Below the pieces are notes generated by a model. The model was not told the origin of the DNA. It made no database searches and saw nothing but the letters and a program-made list of their open reading frames with translations. From Owenia fusiformis (Eukaryota; Annelida; Polychaeta; Sabellida; Oweniidae): a DNA stretch of 64,000 bases. Made by a program: the position numbers and the translations under genes. Each line of letters opens with the position of its first letter. Within the stretch, counting starts at the first letter, position 1. Location: contig CAIIXF020000008.1 of assembly GCA_903813345.2 (NCBI GenBank), forward strand, positions 7,700,366 through 7,764,365, given 5' to 3'. Positions 1 through 11,607 of the stretch are shown piece after piece.

Positions 1-1889
1 TACTAACCCTGTTAGTTCTGTAGCCATGTTTGCAATGGTCTGCTTTGACATTCTCCAATGCCATTCTCCAATGCCATGGCTTGAATCTCTTGTGAGGTAA
101 TCCAATGTGGGGAGTCTAGATATTTTTATAATCTGAAGGAATATTATTGGGTATTCTCATCTCAATAACAGTGTCATCTTCAAGATAATATTAATAGGAA
201 AGAATTTGTTTAATGCCTGTGACATTAAATGGATTCTTTGCAAGAATCCCAGGCATTCGTTCTCCTGTAATTCTATGATTGTTTTTATTATTTATTTTAT
301 TAACTTTGATATTTCCTTTTTACTCATGATTAAAAATAGTGTGTAAAAATGTGATTTTATATCAACATACAAATGGCCACATTGTGCACTATTCTGGGAA
401 CATATGGCTGGTAATCTAAGCTTACCCTCCTCACAATATAATCCCATGCCTAATACTTTTTTTCAGTGTGAGCAGTTAACTTAAACAATGCATGAACACA
501 TCATACTTCTTTTCAATGATGTCCATCATTACCTCCAATGGGAAGCTGGAGAAAACCTCTGCCCGTTGTTTTCCAACCTTGTCAGCCATTTTTTGTAGCA
601 GAATATCAACCCGAGGTCAAAATTTACAAGGGTAGCTATACCCTATGTCAAACTGACATAGCTGTCTTAATTAGTGACATGGCTTGCGGACACAGTGATA
701 ACATGTGGACATGCCCTGGATTTGCGGATAGCTTTGTAATACGATGTAACGCAATAAATTGCGGACAGGCAATAGGTCCGCATGCAAGCTTGAATTAGGC
801 CTCAGAGTTGGACTGACTATGTGTCTTAATCTCCAATCTGATTTCTTCTTCAGTTAGGGATAGAACCTGGATGAGATCTTCTTGAACTGCTTCTGGGTTG
901 GTAACAATCAGTGATTTTTGCTACATTCATAATGCTTGGGGAGATGATTAATGGTCATGGATTAATGGATGATTTGATTCTTTTAGGGTCTAAATAAGAA
1001 AGAAACAGGAATGTGGGGCTAGATTCTTGGCTAGTGTCAACAGTTCAATTTTCATGAAATCATCAACACTGTAGGTCAAATTTTGGAATATATCCCTAGA
1101 GATAGTCCTTCCAATGATGTTTGGTTGATTGTACATGACCATCATCACTCGAAACACACAAATATTTACTTGTATCCCTGGCTGGCATTAAGTTAAATTA
1201 AGAATATTTTAACCACGGCCTACGATTCAATTCTTAAGGACACTTTTATTTTAACAGTTATTTCTCTGGTCAACTGCAATCTTGAAATTATTGCTAAAGT
1301 ATTTGATATAGTTGGGTTTTATCTTTAATTTATGCAATGAAAATTATCTTTTGCATGACTATAGTAATCTTCTGTCTGATCCCAATGAAATGAAAAAAAT
1401 ATATTGCCTTAAGTCTAGGAAACCTAAAATAATGACTAATGTCCATTTTGATAAAACTATTTGAAACGGAAAAATCGCCAGCCAGTGTGAAAGAAAAGTA
1501 CAAAAGTCCTGCAAAAGGGTGTATGGGAGAAGAAAAAATAAGAGAAGAGGCATAATTTGTAGCTAGTAATAAAAATACAGCATCCTTTCCACATAAAATA
1601 ATTTTAGCAACATCAGTTTTAAAAAAAGTTTGCCTCTCCTGGATATGATATTTTAGCACAGTTATTCTTAAGATATCTAGGAGGCTCTAGTTGGGCTGAG
1701 GGAGAGAAGAGAACAGCTTTCTTGTTGGTTGTTCATCCATCCATTTCATTTCTTCAGCTTTAAAGATATATCATCTCTAAATGAAGATGAATATTGTCTC
1801 TGCTTCGAAATTGTCTGATGTTGGAGGCAACTTTTAGTGGTGACATAATAATCCATAACTGTCCTTCACACTACGATGAATAGTACAGG
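1..1889. other. AT-rich stretch without a recognisable gene
   Basis: The reading frames here are short, start and stop without plausible splice sites and have low-complexity translations. I see no RNA gene, no TIR element and no clear repeat apart from a short trace near 1835 (gtggtgacataataa) that matches the end of a dispersed repeat found again near 16030 and 50850. Confidence 0.4.
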
Positions 1890-1894
1890 GATGT

Positions 1895-2850
1895 GAATGT
1901 TCAAATGATTGCCTCTGCTTCGAAACTGTCTGGAGTGCTAACACGTTGCGTAACACGTTTGGCTCTAAATTTAAAAGCAAATGCAATTTCCTGTACAGTG
2001 TCCATTAGATTTCTCACAATGGGAATAGCTCTACAGGACGAGGCGATGCATAGGTTAAGAACATGTGCGTTGCAATGTATGTATACAGCATTTGGAAAAT
2101 CTCTGCTAATACGAGCTTGAACTCCATTATGAATACCGGCCATAACCGATCAGCGCCATCATATCCTTGCCCAGCACATTTCTCCAAAACAACATCTGCA
2201 TCATTCAGGGTGTCAATGATGGCCCTTGCAAATGGTTCTGCTTTAGTACTGTCCAGTTTTACAAATTGTACAAGTTCTTGGAAATTCTTTCACGTAACAA
2301 GCACAAGTTGCCAATTGCCCATGGATGGCAACATCGCTTGCCTCGTAAGCCAAAATGGCAAAATATGTTGACTGATTAATTTCGCCAACTATCATCTGCC
2401 TGATTTGATCGCCGCATATTGAGAGCAACTCTTTTTGAATATCTGGTAAAAGGTAAGTCGCATACCTTGGTGCATTATTGAGGTGATCTTGTAATGCTCT
2501 CTTTGCAGTGTAGTTAATGAGTGAAAAATAGTTGATTTTTCTTCTGTTTTTCCCCTCAATGCAATACCCTGTTGACCAATGAAAATAAGTGCATCGATGA
2601 TTGCCAGCATAACTTCTTTATTTCATCTAAAAACACATTCGTCCACATTATGTAAAACAACACCAATGTCGCGTTGGTTTCCTCTCGGATTGTTCATGAT
2701 TTGGATCCAGTGTTCAAAGCGTTCTAAATGGGCGTCATGTTTATGTTTTTTCAATACATTACACGATATATACGCGTGTGCTGACACAGTCAATGATTCC
2801 GCGAGTATGACCAGAAAATACTGAGTTTTTTCCTCGCTCTCCAAGACAAT
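1895..2850 (-). pseudogene. hAT-type (ZMYM1/DUF4371-like) transposase relic
   Basis: Four minus-strand fragments lie in protein order: 2844-2623, 2610-2392, 2428-2243 and 2143-1901. The third contains QIRQMIVGEINQSTYFAIL followed by A-EASDVAIHGQLA, the pattern of the start of the DUF4371/ZMYM1-type hAT transposase core. The last contains HCNAHVLNLCIASSC, the typical downstream CNAHxLNLxI block of this family. The pieces sit in different frames and are separated by stops, so the gene is dead. This is family knowledge applied by eye. The N-terminal zinc finger and the C-terminal dimerisation region are not seen, and no terminal inverted repeats were found around it. Confidence 0.7.
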
Positions 2851-2859
2851 TAATTATAT

Positions 2860-3880
2860 GTAAGCCAACATTTGATTGGTTAAGAGTAAGACGTGTCTCA
2901 ATTGGCTAAAAAATGTTGTAAAAATATAACGTAATTGAGTATGCTAAACCTCGGAAATAGAATTAAATCTCAGAAAAGTAAAAGTATGATACCAAGTTGT
3001 ATAAATATCAGTTGACAGTCATAGAATATAAAAATAATATATATACAGTACAAAAATACTTCCCTTGTAACGCATCCTTAAGTCAGTCTCACTCACTCGG
3101 TCTGCATCATGACCAAAACTGAAGTGTGAAATGCATAAAGATCAGCAGTAAGGTAGGATAATCTGACATCCACTAAATCAATTATGATTAACTAAAAACG
3201 CTGAAAATATGATATAAACAAAAAATCGATTGGGGTGGTTGTCACCCCCACCCCCTCTTGAAAATAATGACCTTCCAGGGACATGTTTGTCTTGGCCAAC
3301 AATACTTTTGAAAGTGTCTATAAAGGTGTTTAGCTTAACCTCAGTGTTTGCTGATTTTGGTACAATGCTGGTAGGAGATGAATTTGGTGGTGTTTTGGAC
3401 TCATCACATTGTTTATGAATGTTATTTGATGTTTTGTTTCCTTAGGAACAATCTTGACTCCTTAAGGTCAAACGGTTGTAACCGTGTTAATGACACATCT
3501 GGTTGAAAGAGCTGGTTGCCAGCCACCATACAAGCTTTTCAAGTCGTGCGATGTTGGTGCATCTTTATTGGATTTTCCTTAATGATCTTCATGCGACAAT
3601 ACCCCAGATTACAGACATCGAAGGTGTGGAACATTTCAAAGTGGCAGTCCAATAGGCTTTTGGATGGAAAGATTGCCTTGCATTTCACCCCATGTTGCTT
3701 CCTTTCATCGCAAGGGAACTGGAAGTAAAAGAAATAATTATAGAGCTCTACATTATAATCCTTCAGCCAGGCATTTTCATTTTCGCCTGGCCAAAGGTCT
3801 CTCAGCAGGCTGAGAGAGAATATCGGTTGACTGATATTCTTGGACTACATCTAATGATGGCACCTCAGTAGGATGAGATG
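2860..3880. other. intergenic stretch, nothing recognised
   Basis: No supported coding region, RNA gene or terminal repeat. A C-rich run near 3245 and generic AT-rich sequence are the only features. The short frames at 3230-3418 and 3516-3728 show no family pattern. Confidence 0.35.
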
Positions 3881-3909
3881 AAAAATCAGTGTGCTGATTT
3901 TGGTTCTCG

Positions 3910-4085
3910 ATTGGAGGGGGGAGGGGGATGTTAGACATTGTTTCTTTTCACGTTAGATTATGGTTTTGGGATATATAGGGTCTACTTTTCTTATGACAGA
4001 TTTACACTTACAGTTTGCTTTTCTTGTTGGGTTTCTTTAAAGTTTTTAGTCACCCTTCCCTTTGGCATTTGTGCTTATATATTTA
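3910..4085 (-). repeat. dispersed repeat R1, detached right-end fragment
   Basis: This stretch is the reverse complement of about 8135-8330 and of the matching parts of the copies ending near 10140 and 11605. It shares the landmark atgttagacattgtttc and the segment around tttgggatatatagggtc. It is a separate inverted fragment of the repeat amplified from 5.3 to 18.5 kb. The apparent reading frame across it recurs in the other copies only because the repeat recurs. Confidence 0.8.
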
Positions 4086-4137
4086 AAAACGAGGATGTTC
4101 AGAATCACTCAGGTTTTCTACATTTGATTCAGATTTT

Positions 4138-4200
4138 GAAACTGATATGAATGGTCCAAAATAATTGATTTTCACGGTGTGAATTTAGTCTTGACAGGTC
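4138..4200 (+). repeat. 62-bp direct repeat, left copy
   Basis: The sequence beginning gaaactgatatgaatggtcc and ending tagtcttgacaggt occurs here and again at 5123-5183 in the same orientation, with only a few mismatches. The two copies bracket about 920 bp that contain the minus-strand ORF at 4373-4708. Confidence 0.8.
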
Positions 4201-4372
4201 GTCCCATTATTTCCGCATTGTTACAAGTGCATTTTAGCTGATATTGAGAAATCAGAGATTGACTTGCAGACTTGCCTGAGGGCTCAGTAGGGTGTGAACA
4301 CTACTCGACTGGGTTTATTTCTCAAAACATCGAGGTTTCAGGTAAATAATTTTAGCATTCTAATATAACTGA

Positions 4373-4708
4373 TCACACGAACTTGTTAACAGCATAGCTG
4401 TCGTGTTTCTTATCGTCTGATAAAACGATAATTGAATGTTTGATAACTTCTTCACAGTGAGGGCATCGGTAAAAATTGACAGACGGAAATACGGTAACTT
4501 GGTCTTGGGCCTCGTCTTGATAAGAACATGTATAATTTTCGGCAAAGTCTAAACACATCACGCATTGTCCATTTGGTACATTTTTTGTGATATTGTCAAA
4601 TTGGCGGTATTGCCATTTGGCAACGTGCAAGTGCAGGGAAAACGGTTTCAGTTCAGAGAGCAGTTCTTCTACCATAGTTTCAAATGATCCGTTCTTAGTT
4701 ATAAGCAT
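4373..4708 (-). CDS. transposon-type ORF with (M/L)DFAENY motif, partial
   Basis: An open frame of 111 codons. Its centre reads VMCLDFAENYTCSYQDEAQ, followed by QVTVFPSVNFYRCPHC and then SIIVLSDDKKHDSYAV. I recognise this block (DFAENY, QVTV.P, YxC..C, SDD.KHD) as the type found in multi-copy, transposon-like uncharacterised proteins of cnidarians, fish and molluscs. I cannot name the superfamily. The DFAENY aspartate and the SDD..HD cluster could be catalytic carboxylates of a DDE-type nuclease, which is inference. The protein is shorter than such relatives and stops abruptly, and a stop lies just upstream of the ATG, so it is probably a fragment. It lies between 62-bp direct repeats, which supports a mobile origin. 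Confidence 0.5.
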   Translation of the reverse strand: MLITKNGSFETMVEELLSELKPFSLHLHVAKWQYRQFDNITKNVPNGQCVMCLDFAENYTCSYQDEAQDQVTVFPSVNFYRCPHCEEVIKHSIIVLSDDKKHDSYAVNKFV

Positions 4709-4795
4709 TTTTCTGTTGCAGGTTTTCCTTTGTGATCAAAAGATTGATTTTGCCATCTTTGCCATTGTATTTGCTGATCTTCTAACGCAGACTCA

Positions 4796-4864
4796 AGGGG
4801 CGCTACATGTTCTTGGACACTATGGACACCACATGTTCTTGGACACTATGGACACCACATGTGT
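4796..4864 (+). repeat. 27-bp unit repeated twice
   Basis: The unit gttcttggacactatggaca plus ccacat occurs twice head to tail. It is a short local duplication with no coding meaning. Confidence 0.75.
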
Positions 4865-5122
4865 AACAAGCCCTTTTCGATGCATCTTCTTTTATATAAA
4901 AATTCGACCCATTTACCTGAATTAAAATAATTAATTATTGAGTGGACCCATTTAGACATATTTGTATGGCATTCATTCAAGAGCACACAATTAAAACAAT
5001 AGTGATGTAACTAATATGTGTATGTGTGTGTAAGCATTCAATATTTTAAATAGTTAAGTAACTAAGCTTAGTACAATTAAACCTTTTCTGTCAATCTTTG
5101 AAAATTAGTTTTGGGTGAGTGT

Positions 5123-5183
5123 GAAACTGATATGAATGGTCCAAAATAATTGATTTCCTTGGTGTGAATTTAGTCTTGACAGG
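5123..5183 (+). repeat. 62-bp direct repeat, right copy
   Basis: Second copy of the repeat at 4138-4200. The flanks outside the matched block differ at both sites, so this is a true bounded repeat rather than part of a longer duplication. Confidence 0.8.
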
Positions 5184-5304
5184 TGTTGATATGTTATGTT
5201 ATGTTTCCTAGTTTAGTTGTTCTAGGTGTTTATTTGCTTTCTGTTGATCTTTTTTTATTGCTATTGTTACTTAATATCAGGTTAGTGTTCTATACCTAAA
5301 ATTA

Positions 5305-6747
5305 TTACATACTGAATGGAGTATCTTTTCAATCCTTTGCTCTTGGCCACAAAATCTGCAGGAAAACACCTTGTCCAGGTTTATATTCTTCATATTGGAT
5401 ATGGATCGTTGCAAGGTTTTGATAACCTATCCTCTGTCATGCATGTCCTATTTTAGGCAGGCAACCTTCATAGGGCCACTAAATGAACATCAGGTCGATA
5501 TGCATATCTACTAGTTATCAGAGCATTTTCTACGAAAGAGCTTGGAAGTCTCTAATCTATGATGATGTCATTAGTCTGGGACATTCATATACAAGGGCCC
5601 AGGTGGCAATGACATATCTGATAGATGAATCTAAATTTGAAAAGTTATTTATTATTCTGAGCTCAGTGTCTAACCATCACGATACTCAGTGGATGGTTCA
5701 AAATTTTGTTTGGTCGGTGATGGGGAATATACATACCTCCCAAGATTTGTAGCAAGATAATGGAAGATGTTAGAAGTTGATCAGTTTTATAAAACTCTCT
5801 TATGATCTAAACTGTTTTTTTAAGAACATAAATGTTTGGAAATGTCTCTTGGCCAACATCTCCATTGCCTCTCCAAAGGATTGTACTCTTAGATTCTGCA
5901 AAATTTAGATTATACTGCTTCCAGTGGTAAAGTTCAGTATCCACTAACTCTGAAGCGGGTACATCATCAGGCCTGTCAACTGTCCCGCAATTTGCGTATT
6001 TGTCACGCATTTGCTGAAGAATTTGAAGTCACGCCAGTTATTTGTGCGTGACAAAAAATGTCACGCAAATACGCATTTTACCTGATAATTGTGGAGCAAA
6101 AAGTATTTCTGTAGAAAAATTTCTAAAAAAGATCGATTACACAGCAAAAATACGAACGCCGGAAAAAAACGTACGCATTCCGTTCGGTCTTTCACGCGAA
6201 TTTCGTATATGTCACGCATTCAGTTCGAAATTTTTCGTACCTACCCCCCCCTCCCCCCCAAGTTGACAGGCCTGCATCATTAATGTACAAATCTGCTATG
6301 TCCTGTAAATCTGGGTACAAAGAACTGACTGATGGCACCAATGACAATAATCTACTAACTTTAGCTGAAAAATAGCACTCTTAAATGTACTTACATGTCA
6401 TTTTGTTCCCCAATTTATTCAGTGTATTTATTGTCATTTTTACCTAAAAACAGATATTTTAATTTTATATTCTATAATGTGGTTTGACAGTTTATTTGTT
6501 TTTTTTGGAAATGACTGAAAGGAAATTGATTTGTGGGGAAGCCAAATGATTGTCTTGAACCACAACTAGAATTTAAAATCTTTTTGACCATTGATTTCCC
6601 ATAGGGCTCTGTGAATATTATGTTTTTAGCACCTCATCTAAAACATTAACCACCGTTCCTGCTTCAAGGTAGGATTTGTTTTTGGAAGATCTTTGGTTTA
6701 CTCTTCAATTGCTTCCTTTTAGCAATCAATGTTCTTTGTTTGTCTCA
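5305..6747 (+). repeat. dispersed repeat R1, copy 1, interrupted by a MITE
   Basis: This matches 16855-17990 nearly base for base, from the landmark catactgaatggagtatc to gtttgtctcaattga. At 5968-6274 it is split by an inverted-repeat element that the 16.9-kb copy lacks. After 6747 it passes abruptly into the truncated psq-type element. The ORFs inside (for example 5483-5752) are broken in the other copies and are not genes. Confidence 0.85.
5968..6274. mobile_element. MITE with CAGGCCTGTCAACT termini and CATCAT target duplication
   Basis: The left end reads CAGGCCTGTCAACT and the right end is its inverse, AGTTGACAGGCCTG. The 6-bp sequence CATCAT stands directly before and directly after the element. 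The uninterrupted R1 copy near 17507 has a single CATCAT at this point, so this is an empty-site/filled-site pair. The 307-bp body has no coding capacity. It contains many gtcacgca/cgtattt motifs. A 487-bp relative is at 34603-35089 and a one-ended remnant at 41774. Confidence 0.9.
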
Positions 6748-7217
6748 ATTGAATTTAAATTTCACGAATTTTACAAGTTCAGAAGTGCGTGCCGGGCTAT
6801 GTTTGCCCTTTCTGCGTCGTTGTACACTTTATATGGTCCACGCTTGGACTTCATGTTATTTTTAGCAATTTGAACTTCAGTTTCTATAATATCGTCGATG
6901 TCATTATTAAGCCTAGGCCCATTGGTAGTAGTTGGCCTGACTAGCCAACGTAAAATAGACATGTTGGTGGAAATCATCCAATTATCGCCCAATAACACTA
7001 GACGAAACGTTTTACACAAAACGAAATGCATGTTGTAGTTCTTCTTACAGATGTAGGAATGGAGGGATCAGAAGTTGACAAAATGCATCTGAGCCCCGGG
7101 TTAAAACAAATTCCCGGGGATTTAATTGGCAATATCGCGACGATAATTTTTCGCAATTTTCACACCCTCGCGAAAAGCGCGAAACTAAATCGCACGCGAA
7201 TAATACCGGGCGTACAG
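6748..7217 (-). mobile_element. truncated psq/HTH-type DNA-transposon derivative
   Basis: This is an inverted copy of the element at 41890-42464. Its minus-strand frame (7031 down to 6771) encodes the same peptide up to HALLN, then is cut by a deletion. The outer end at 7217 carries the terminus CTGTACGCC (read on the minus strand) followed by TA. The other end is missing and joins R1 sequence at 6747. Confidence 0.8.
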
Positions 7218-8525
7218 TATTGTACAAATCTGCCATGTCCTGTAAATCTGGGTACAAAGAACTGACTGATGGCACCAATGACAATAATCTACCAGCTTTA
7301 GCTGAAAAAATAGCAATCTTAAATGTACTTACATGTCATTTTGTTCCCCAATTTATTCAGTGTATTTATTGTCATTTTTACCTAAAAACATATTTTAATT
7401 TTATATTCTATAATGTGGTTTGACAGTTTATTTTATTTTTTTGGAAATGACTGAAAGGAAATTGATTTGTGGGGAAGCCAAATGATTGTCTTGAACCACA
7501 ACTAGAATTTAAAATCTTTTTGACCATTGATTTCCCATAGGGCTCTGTGAATATTATGTTTTTAGCACCTCATCTAAAACATTAGCCACCGTTCCTGCTT
7601 CAAGGTAGGATTTGTTTTTGGAAGATTCTTTGATTTACTCTTCAATTGCTTCCTTTTAGCAATCAATATTCTTTGTTTGTCTCAATTGATCTTTTCATCT
7701 TTTGATTTTTCCAACTTTCTAATATACTTCCCATAGCTATGCTATCCCATAAAGCAATGTCAATTTTGTTGTAAAATATCAGTAAAAGGTCATGGTGTTT
7801 CTTATAATAGAATTAGGCCTACACTGCCACTTCAACTTGCCAAGGCAGGGTTGAAGTGGGACACTATGTGGTTTGAAATATAAACAGTTTATTCCTGCAT
7901 TCAACATTGTAACTTTAATCCATCTACTCAGTGTTCTAGATATACCCCCATAAGGTTTTATTTAGCTTATGCAGCGGAACCAGTCTCCATTTTAAATTTA
8001 TGGTAGCATGCTCGATTTGCTGTCAGTTTTAGTTTATGGACATTGGCCGACTCCGGGTGAAAACCCTTGTGTGAGTCCTAGCTTTATAAGCTTCCAAATA
8101 CGATTGAAAACCCCTTTCTGGTAGTAGCACCTGTGAACAAGATTCTCACTGAATATATAAGCACAAATGCCAAAGGGAAGGGTGACTAAAAATTTTAAAG
8201 AAACCCAACAAGAAAAGCAAACTGTAAGTGTAAATCTGTCATAAGAAAAGTAGACCCTATATATCCCAAAACCATAATCTAACATAAAAAGAAACAATGT
8301 CTAACACCCCCCCTCCCCCCTCCAATCGAGAGCCAATATTACAATCCAGGACCAGAACACCAAGGGACATTTCATTCATACTGAAGTCATTACAATACAT
8401 GTTGAAGAAAAATTGAAAAAATTGATAGCTAATACTCATAACATCAAAAATAGTTGTAGAATGTAGATACTAGTACTCATAAAAGAGTATTCAGTCTCAA
8501 ATGATGTGGAGATATACTTTATAGG
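6911..8525 (+). repeat. 1615-bp tandem duplication, unit 1
   Basis: The unit starts at cctaggcccattggtag and contains the right part of the psq-type element (to 7217) followed by R1 (7218-8525). Unit 2 begins at 8526. All landmarks I compared are offset by 1615 bp (for example 7026 and 8641, 7045 and 8660), with only scattered substitutions such as tttttcgcaa against tttttcacaa. Confidence 0.92.
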
Positions 8526-10140
8526 GCCTAGGCCCATTGGTAGTAGTTGGCCTGACTAGCCAACGTAAAATAGACATGTTGGTGGAAATCATCCAATTAT
8601 CGCCCAATAACACTAGACGAAACGTTTTACACAAAACGAAATGCATGTTGTAGTTCTTCTTACAGATGTAGGAATGGAGGGATCAGAAGTTGACAAAATG
8701 CATCTGAGCCCCGGGTTAAAACAAATTCCCGGGGATTTAATTGGCAATATCGCGACGATAATTTTTCACAATTTTCACACCCTCGCGAAAAGCGCGAAAC
8801 TAAATCGCACGCGAATAATACCGGGCGTACAGTATTGTACAAATCTGCCATGTCCTGTAAATCTGGGTACAAAGAACTGACTGATGGCACCAATGACAAT
8901 AATCTACCAGCTTTAGCTGAAAAAATAGCAATCTTAAATGTACTTACATGTCATTTTGTTCCCCAATTTATTCAGTGTATTTATTGTCATTTTTACCTAA
9001 AAACATATTTTAATTTTATATTCTATAATGTGGTTTGACAGTTTATTTTATTTTTTTGGAAATGACTGAAAGGAAATTGATTTGTGGGGAAGCCAAATGA
9101 TTGTCTTGAACCACAACTAGAATTTAAAATCTTTTTGACCATTGATTTCCCATAGGGCTCTGTGAATATTATGTTTTTAGCACCTCATCTAAAACATTAG
9201 CCACCGTTCCTGCTTCAAGGTAGGATTTGTTTTTGGAAGATTCTTTGATTTACTCTTCAATTGCTTCCTTTTAGCAATCAATATTCTTTGTTTGTCTCAA
9301 TTGATCTTTTCATCTTTTGATTTTTCCAACTTTCTAATATACTTCCCATAGCTATGCTATCCCATAAAGCAATGTCAATTTTGTTGTAAAATATCAGTAA
9401 AAGGTCATGGTGTTTCTTATAATAGAATTAGGCCTACACTGCCACTTCAACTTGCCAAGGCAGGGTTGAAGTGGGACACTATGTGGTTTGAAATATAAAC
9501 AGTTTATTCCTGCATTCAACATTGTAACTTTAATCCATCTACTAAGTGTTCTAGATATACCCCCATAAGGTTTTATTTAGCTTATGCAGCGGAACCAGTC
9601 TCCATTTTAAATTTATGGTAGCATGCTCGATTTGCTGTCAGTTTTAGTTTATGGACATTGGCGGACTCCGGGTGAAAACCCTTGTGTGAGTCCTAGCTTT
9701 ATAAGCTTCCAAATACGATTGAAAACCCCTTTCTGGTAGTGCAAATAGCACCTGTGAACAAGATTCTTACTGAATATATAAGCACAAATGCCAAAGGGAA
9801 GGGTGACTAAAAATTTTAAAGAAACCCAACAAGAAAAGCAAACTGTAAGTGTAAATCTGTCATAAGAAAAGTAGACCCTATATATCCCAAAACCATAATC
9901 TAACATAAAAAGAAACAATGTCTAACACCCCCCTCCCCCCTCCAATCGAGAGCCAATGTCACAATCCAGGACCAGAACACCAAGGGACATTTCATTCATA
10001 CTGAAGTCATTACAATACATGTTGAAGAAAAATTGAAAAAATTGATAGCCAATACTCATAACATCAAAAATAGTTGTAGAATGTAGATACTAGTACTCAT
10101 AAAAGAGTATTCAGTCTCAAATGATGTGGAGATATACTTA
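8526..10140 (+). repeat. 1615-bp tandem duplication, unit 2
   Basis: Near-identical second unit. It differs from unit 1 by a few substitutions and small indels, such as an extra gcaaat near 9740. At its right edge it continues into tagtgtttacag, which is the true continuation of the repeat, whereas unit 1 is cut there by the start of unit 2. Confidence 0.92.
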
Positions 10141-11151
10141 GTGTTTACAGAAATAAAAGGATCACTTGTGATTACAATCTTATCCCAGGCTGGTATCTAA
10201 AATATGATGACCCGGACTCTAAAGTCTCCTTAACCTATCTTGAATCGGGAGACTCTGAATTTTCTCTCTGAGACTATATTTTTTCGAAGTGTCTGGAAAA
10301 CCTTAAATTCTAAGGCTCTTTAGCCAAAATGTTGAAGAGCCTTAAAATTTAAGGCTATTTAGCTGTGAACATAGTATTTTGGCTAGAGAGCCTTTGTATT
10401 TGTAATCCGTGTTTATTTTGTTTTTTATTGATGTTTTCGTAATCTAAACAATAAAACAAGTCTCAAAAGTTTTTTCAACCCAGAATGCCACTTAAAAATA
10501 TCACACATGTATATCACTATAAAGTTTCGAAAAATCCAGTTCCATCATGGAAAAACCACTCTGGTGTAGTGGTTATGGTGGTCGCCTTCACCTCTGCGGG
10601 GTGGGTTCGATTCCATGATGGGGCCCTTTTTTGTTATGAAAACCATGCCGAAAGTTTGTTCTCTGACGTCCGGAAATTATGTACACAATTTTTTCTAGAA
10701 TTTTGGGGCTTGCTCTATCGCTCAATCATCCATATTTAATGAAATTAATCACTTGTATTGGCTTTGCTATAGTAACAAGCTTAGAAAATACAGGGAATCA
10801 CACATTTGAAGGTTTCAAAAAGTATGATTAAGACCTGGGGATGAAAAAAGGATCTTGTTTATTCTAGATACAGCACATCTTGACGCAGTTTATCGTGAAT
10901 GCAGGGACATCACAGAATACACTTCAAAATCTATTGCCTTTTAGATTTCAATGCTGTTTTTAGGATTTACCATCTGAAAAACTCTTTGCAAAAACTTCCG
11001 CTCAAAAGTCCTTCATTTGTTACATGTATGTATCAATGATTTTAGGCTAGCATCAAATTCATCAATAAATGTGACTCCCAAGACATTTTTACGTGATTGC
11101 CTGGTCTTACACCTTCTCTGGTGAACCTATTTACGATATATGCATGAAGGT
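10141..11151 (+). repeat. about 1.0-kb repeat D, copy 1
   Basis: Runs from gtgtttacagaaataaaagg to gatatatgcatgaaggt. A second copy lies at 11608-12647. Between them (11152-11607) is another right-end fragment of R1. Copy 1 has the block gactctgaattttctctctg once, where copy 2 has it three times. It contains a SINE-like tRNA head at 10562-10614. No intact gene is present. Confidence 0.88.
10555..10626 (+). repeat. tRNA-Glu-like SINE head, copy 1
   Basis: The A-box-like TGGTGTAGTGG (10562-10572) and the perfect B-box GGTTCGATTCC (10604-10614) have the spacing of a polymerase III internal promoter. In between, cgccttcacctctgcgg resembles the anticodon arm of tRNA-Glu with UUC. The acceptor and T stems do not pair properly, so this is not a functional tRNA gene but the tRNA-derived head of a SINE. 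The same head recurs at 12053-12124. Confidence 0.75.
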
Positions 11152-11607
11152 TTTAAATTTATGGTAGCATACTTGGTTTGCTGTCAGTTTTAGTTCATAG
11201 GCATGGGCGCACTCCGGGTGAAAACCCTTGTGTGAGTCCTAGCTTTATAAGCTTCCAAATATGATTTAAAACCCCTTTCTGGTAGTGCAAATAGCACCCG
11301 TGAACAAGATTCTCACTGAATATATAAGGGAAGGGTGACTAAAAATTATAAAGAAACCCAACAAGAAAAGCAAACTGTAAGTGTAAATCTGTCATAAGAA
11401 AAGTAGACCCTATATATCCCAAAACCATAATCTAACATAAAAAGAAACAAGGGACATTTCATTCATACTGAAGTCATTACAATACATGTTGAAGAAAAAT
11501 TGAAAAAATTGATAGCCAATACTCATAACATCAAAAATAGTTGTAGAATGTAGATACTAGTACTCATAAAAGAGTATTCAGTCTCAAATGATGTGGAGAT
11601 ATACATA
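11152..11607 (+). repeat. R1 right-end fragment between the D copies
   Basis: Matches 8000-8525 (ttttaaatttatggtagcat, tgtgagtcctagctttata, gttgtagaatgtagatac), with a deletion that removes the C-rich run present in the other copies near 8307. Confidence 0.85.

Noticed and set aside
538-798. 86-codon frame near the left edge
   Set aside because: No splice signals, no family pattern and unremarkable composition. Not supported as a gene.
7045-7284. 79-codon frames found identically at 7045 and 8660 (and at 7026 and 8641)
   Set aside because: Identity comes from the 1615-bp duplication. The frames run across the junction of the psq-type element and R1, and the other R1 copies do not keep them.
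10555-10626. Functional tRNA gene
   Set aside because: A and B boxes are good, but the T stem and acceptor stem do not pair, and the copy is embedded in a repeat. Better explained as a SINE head.
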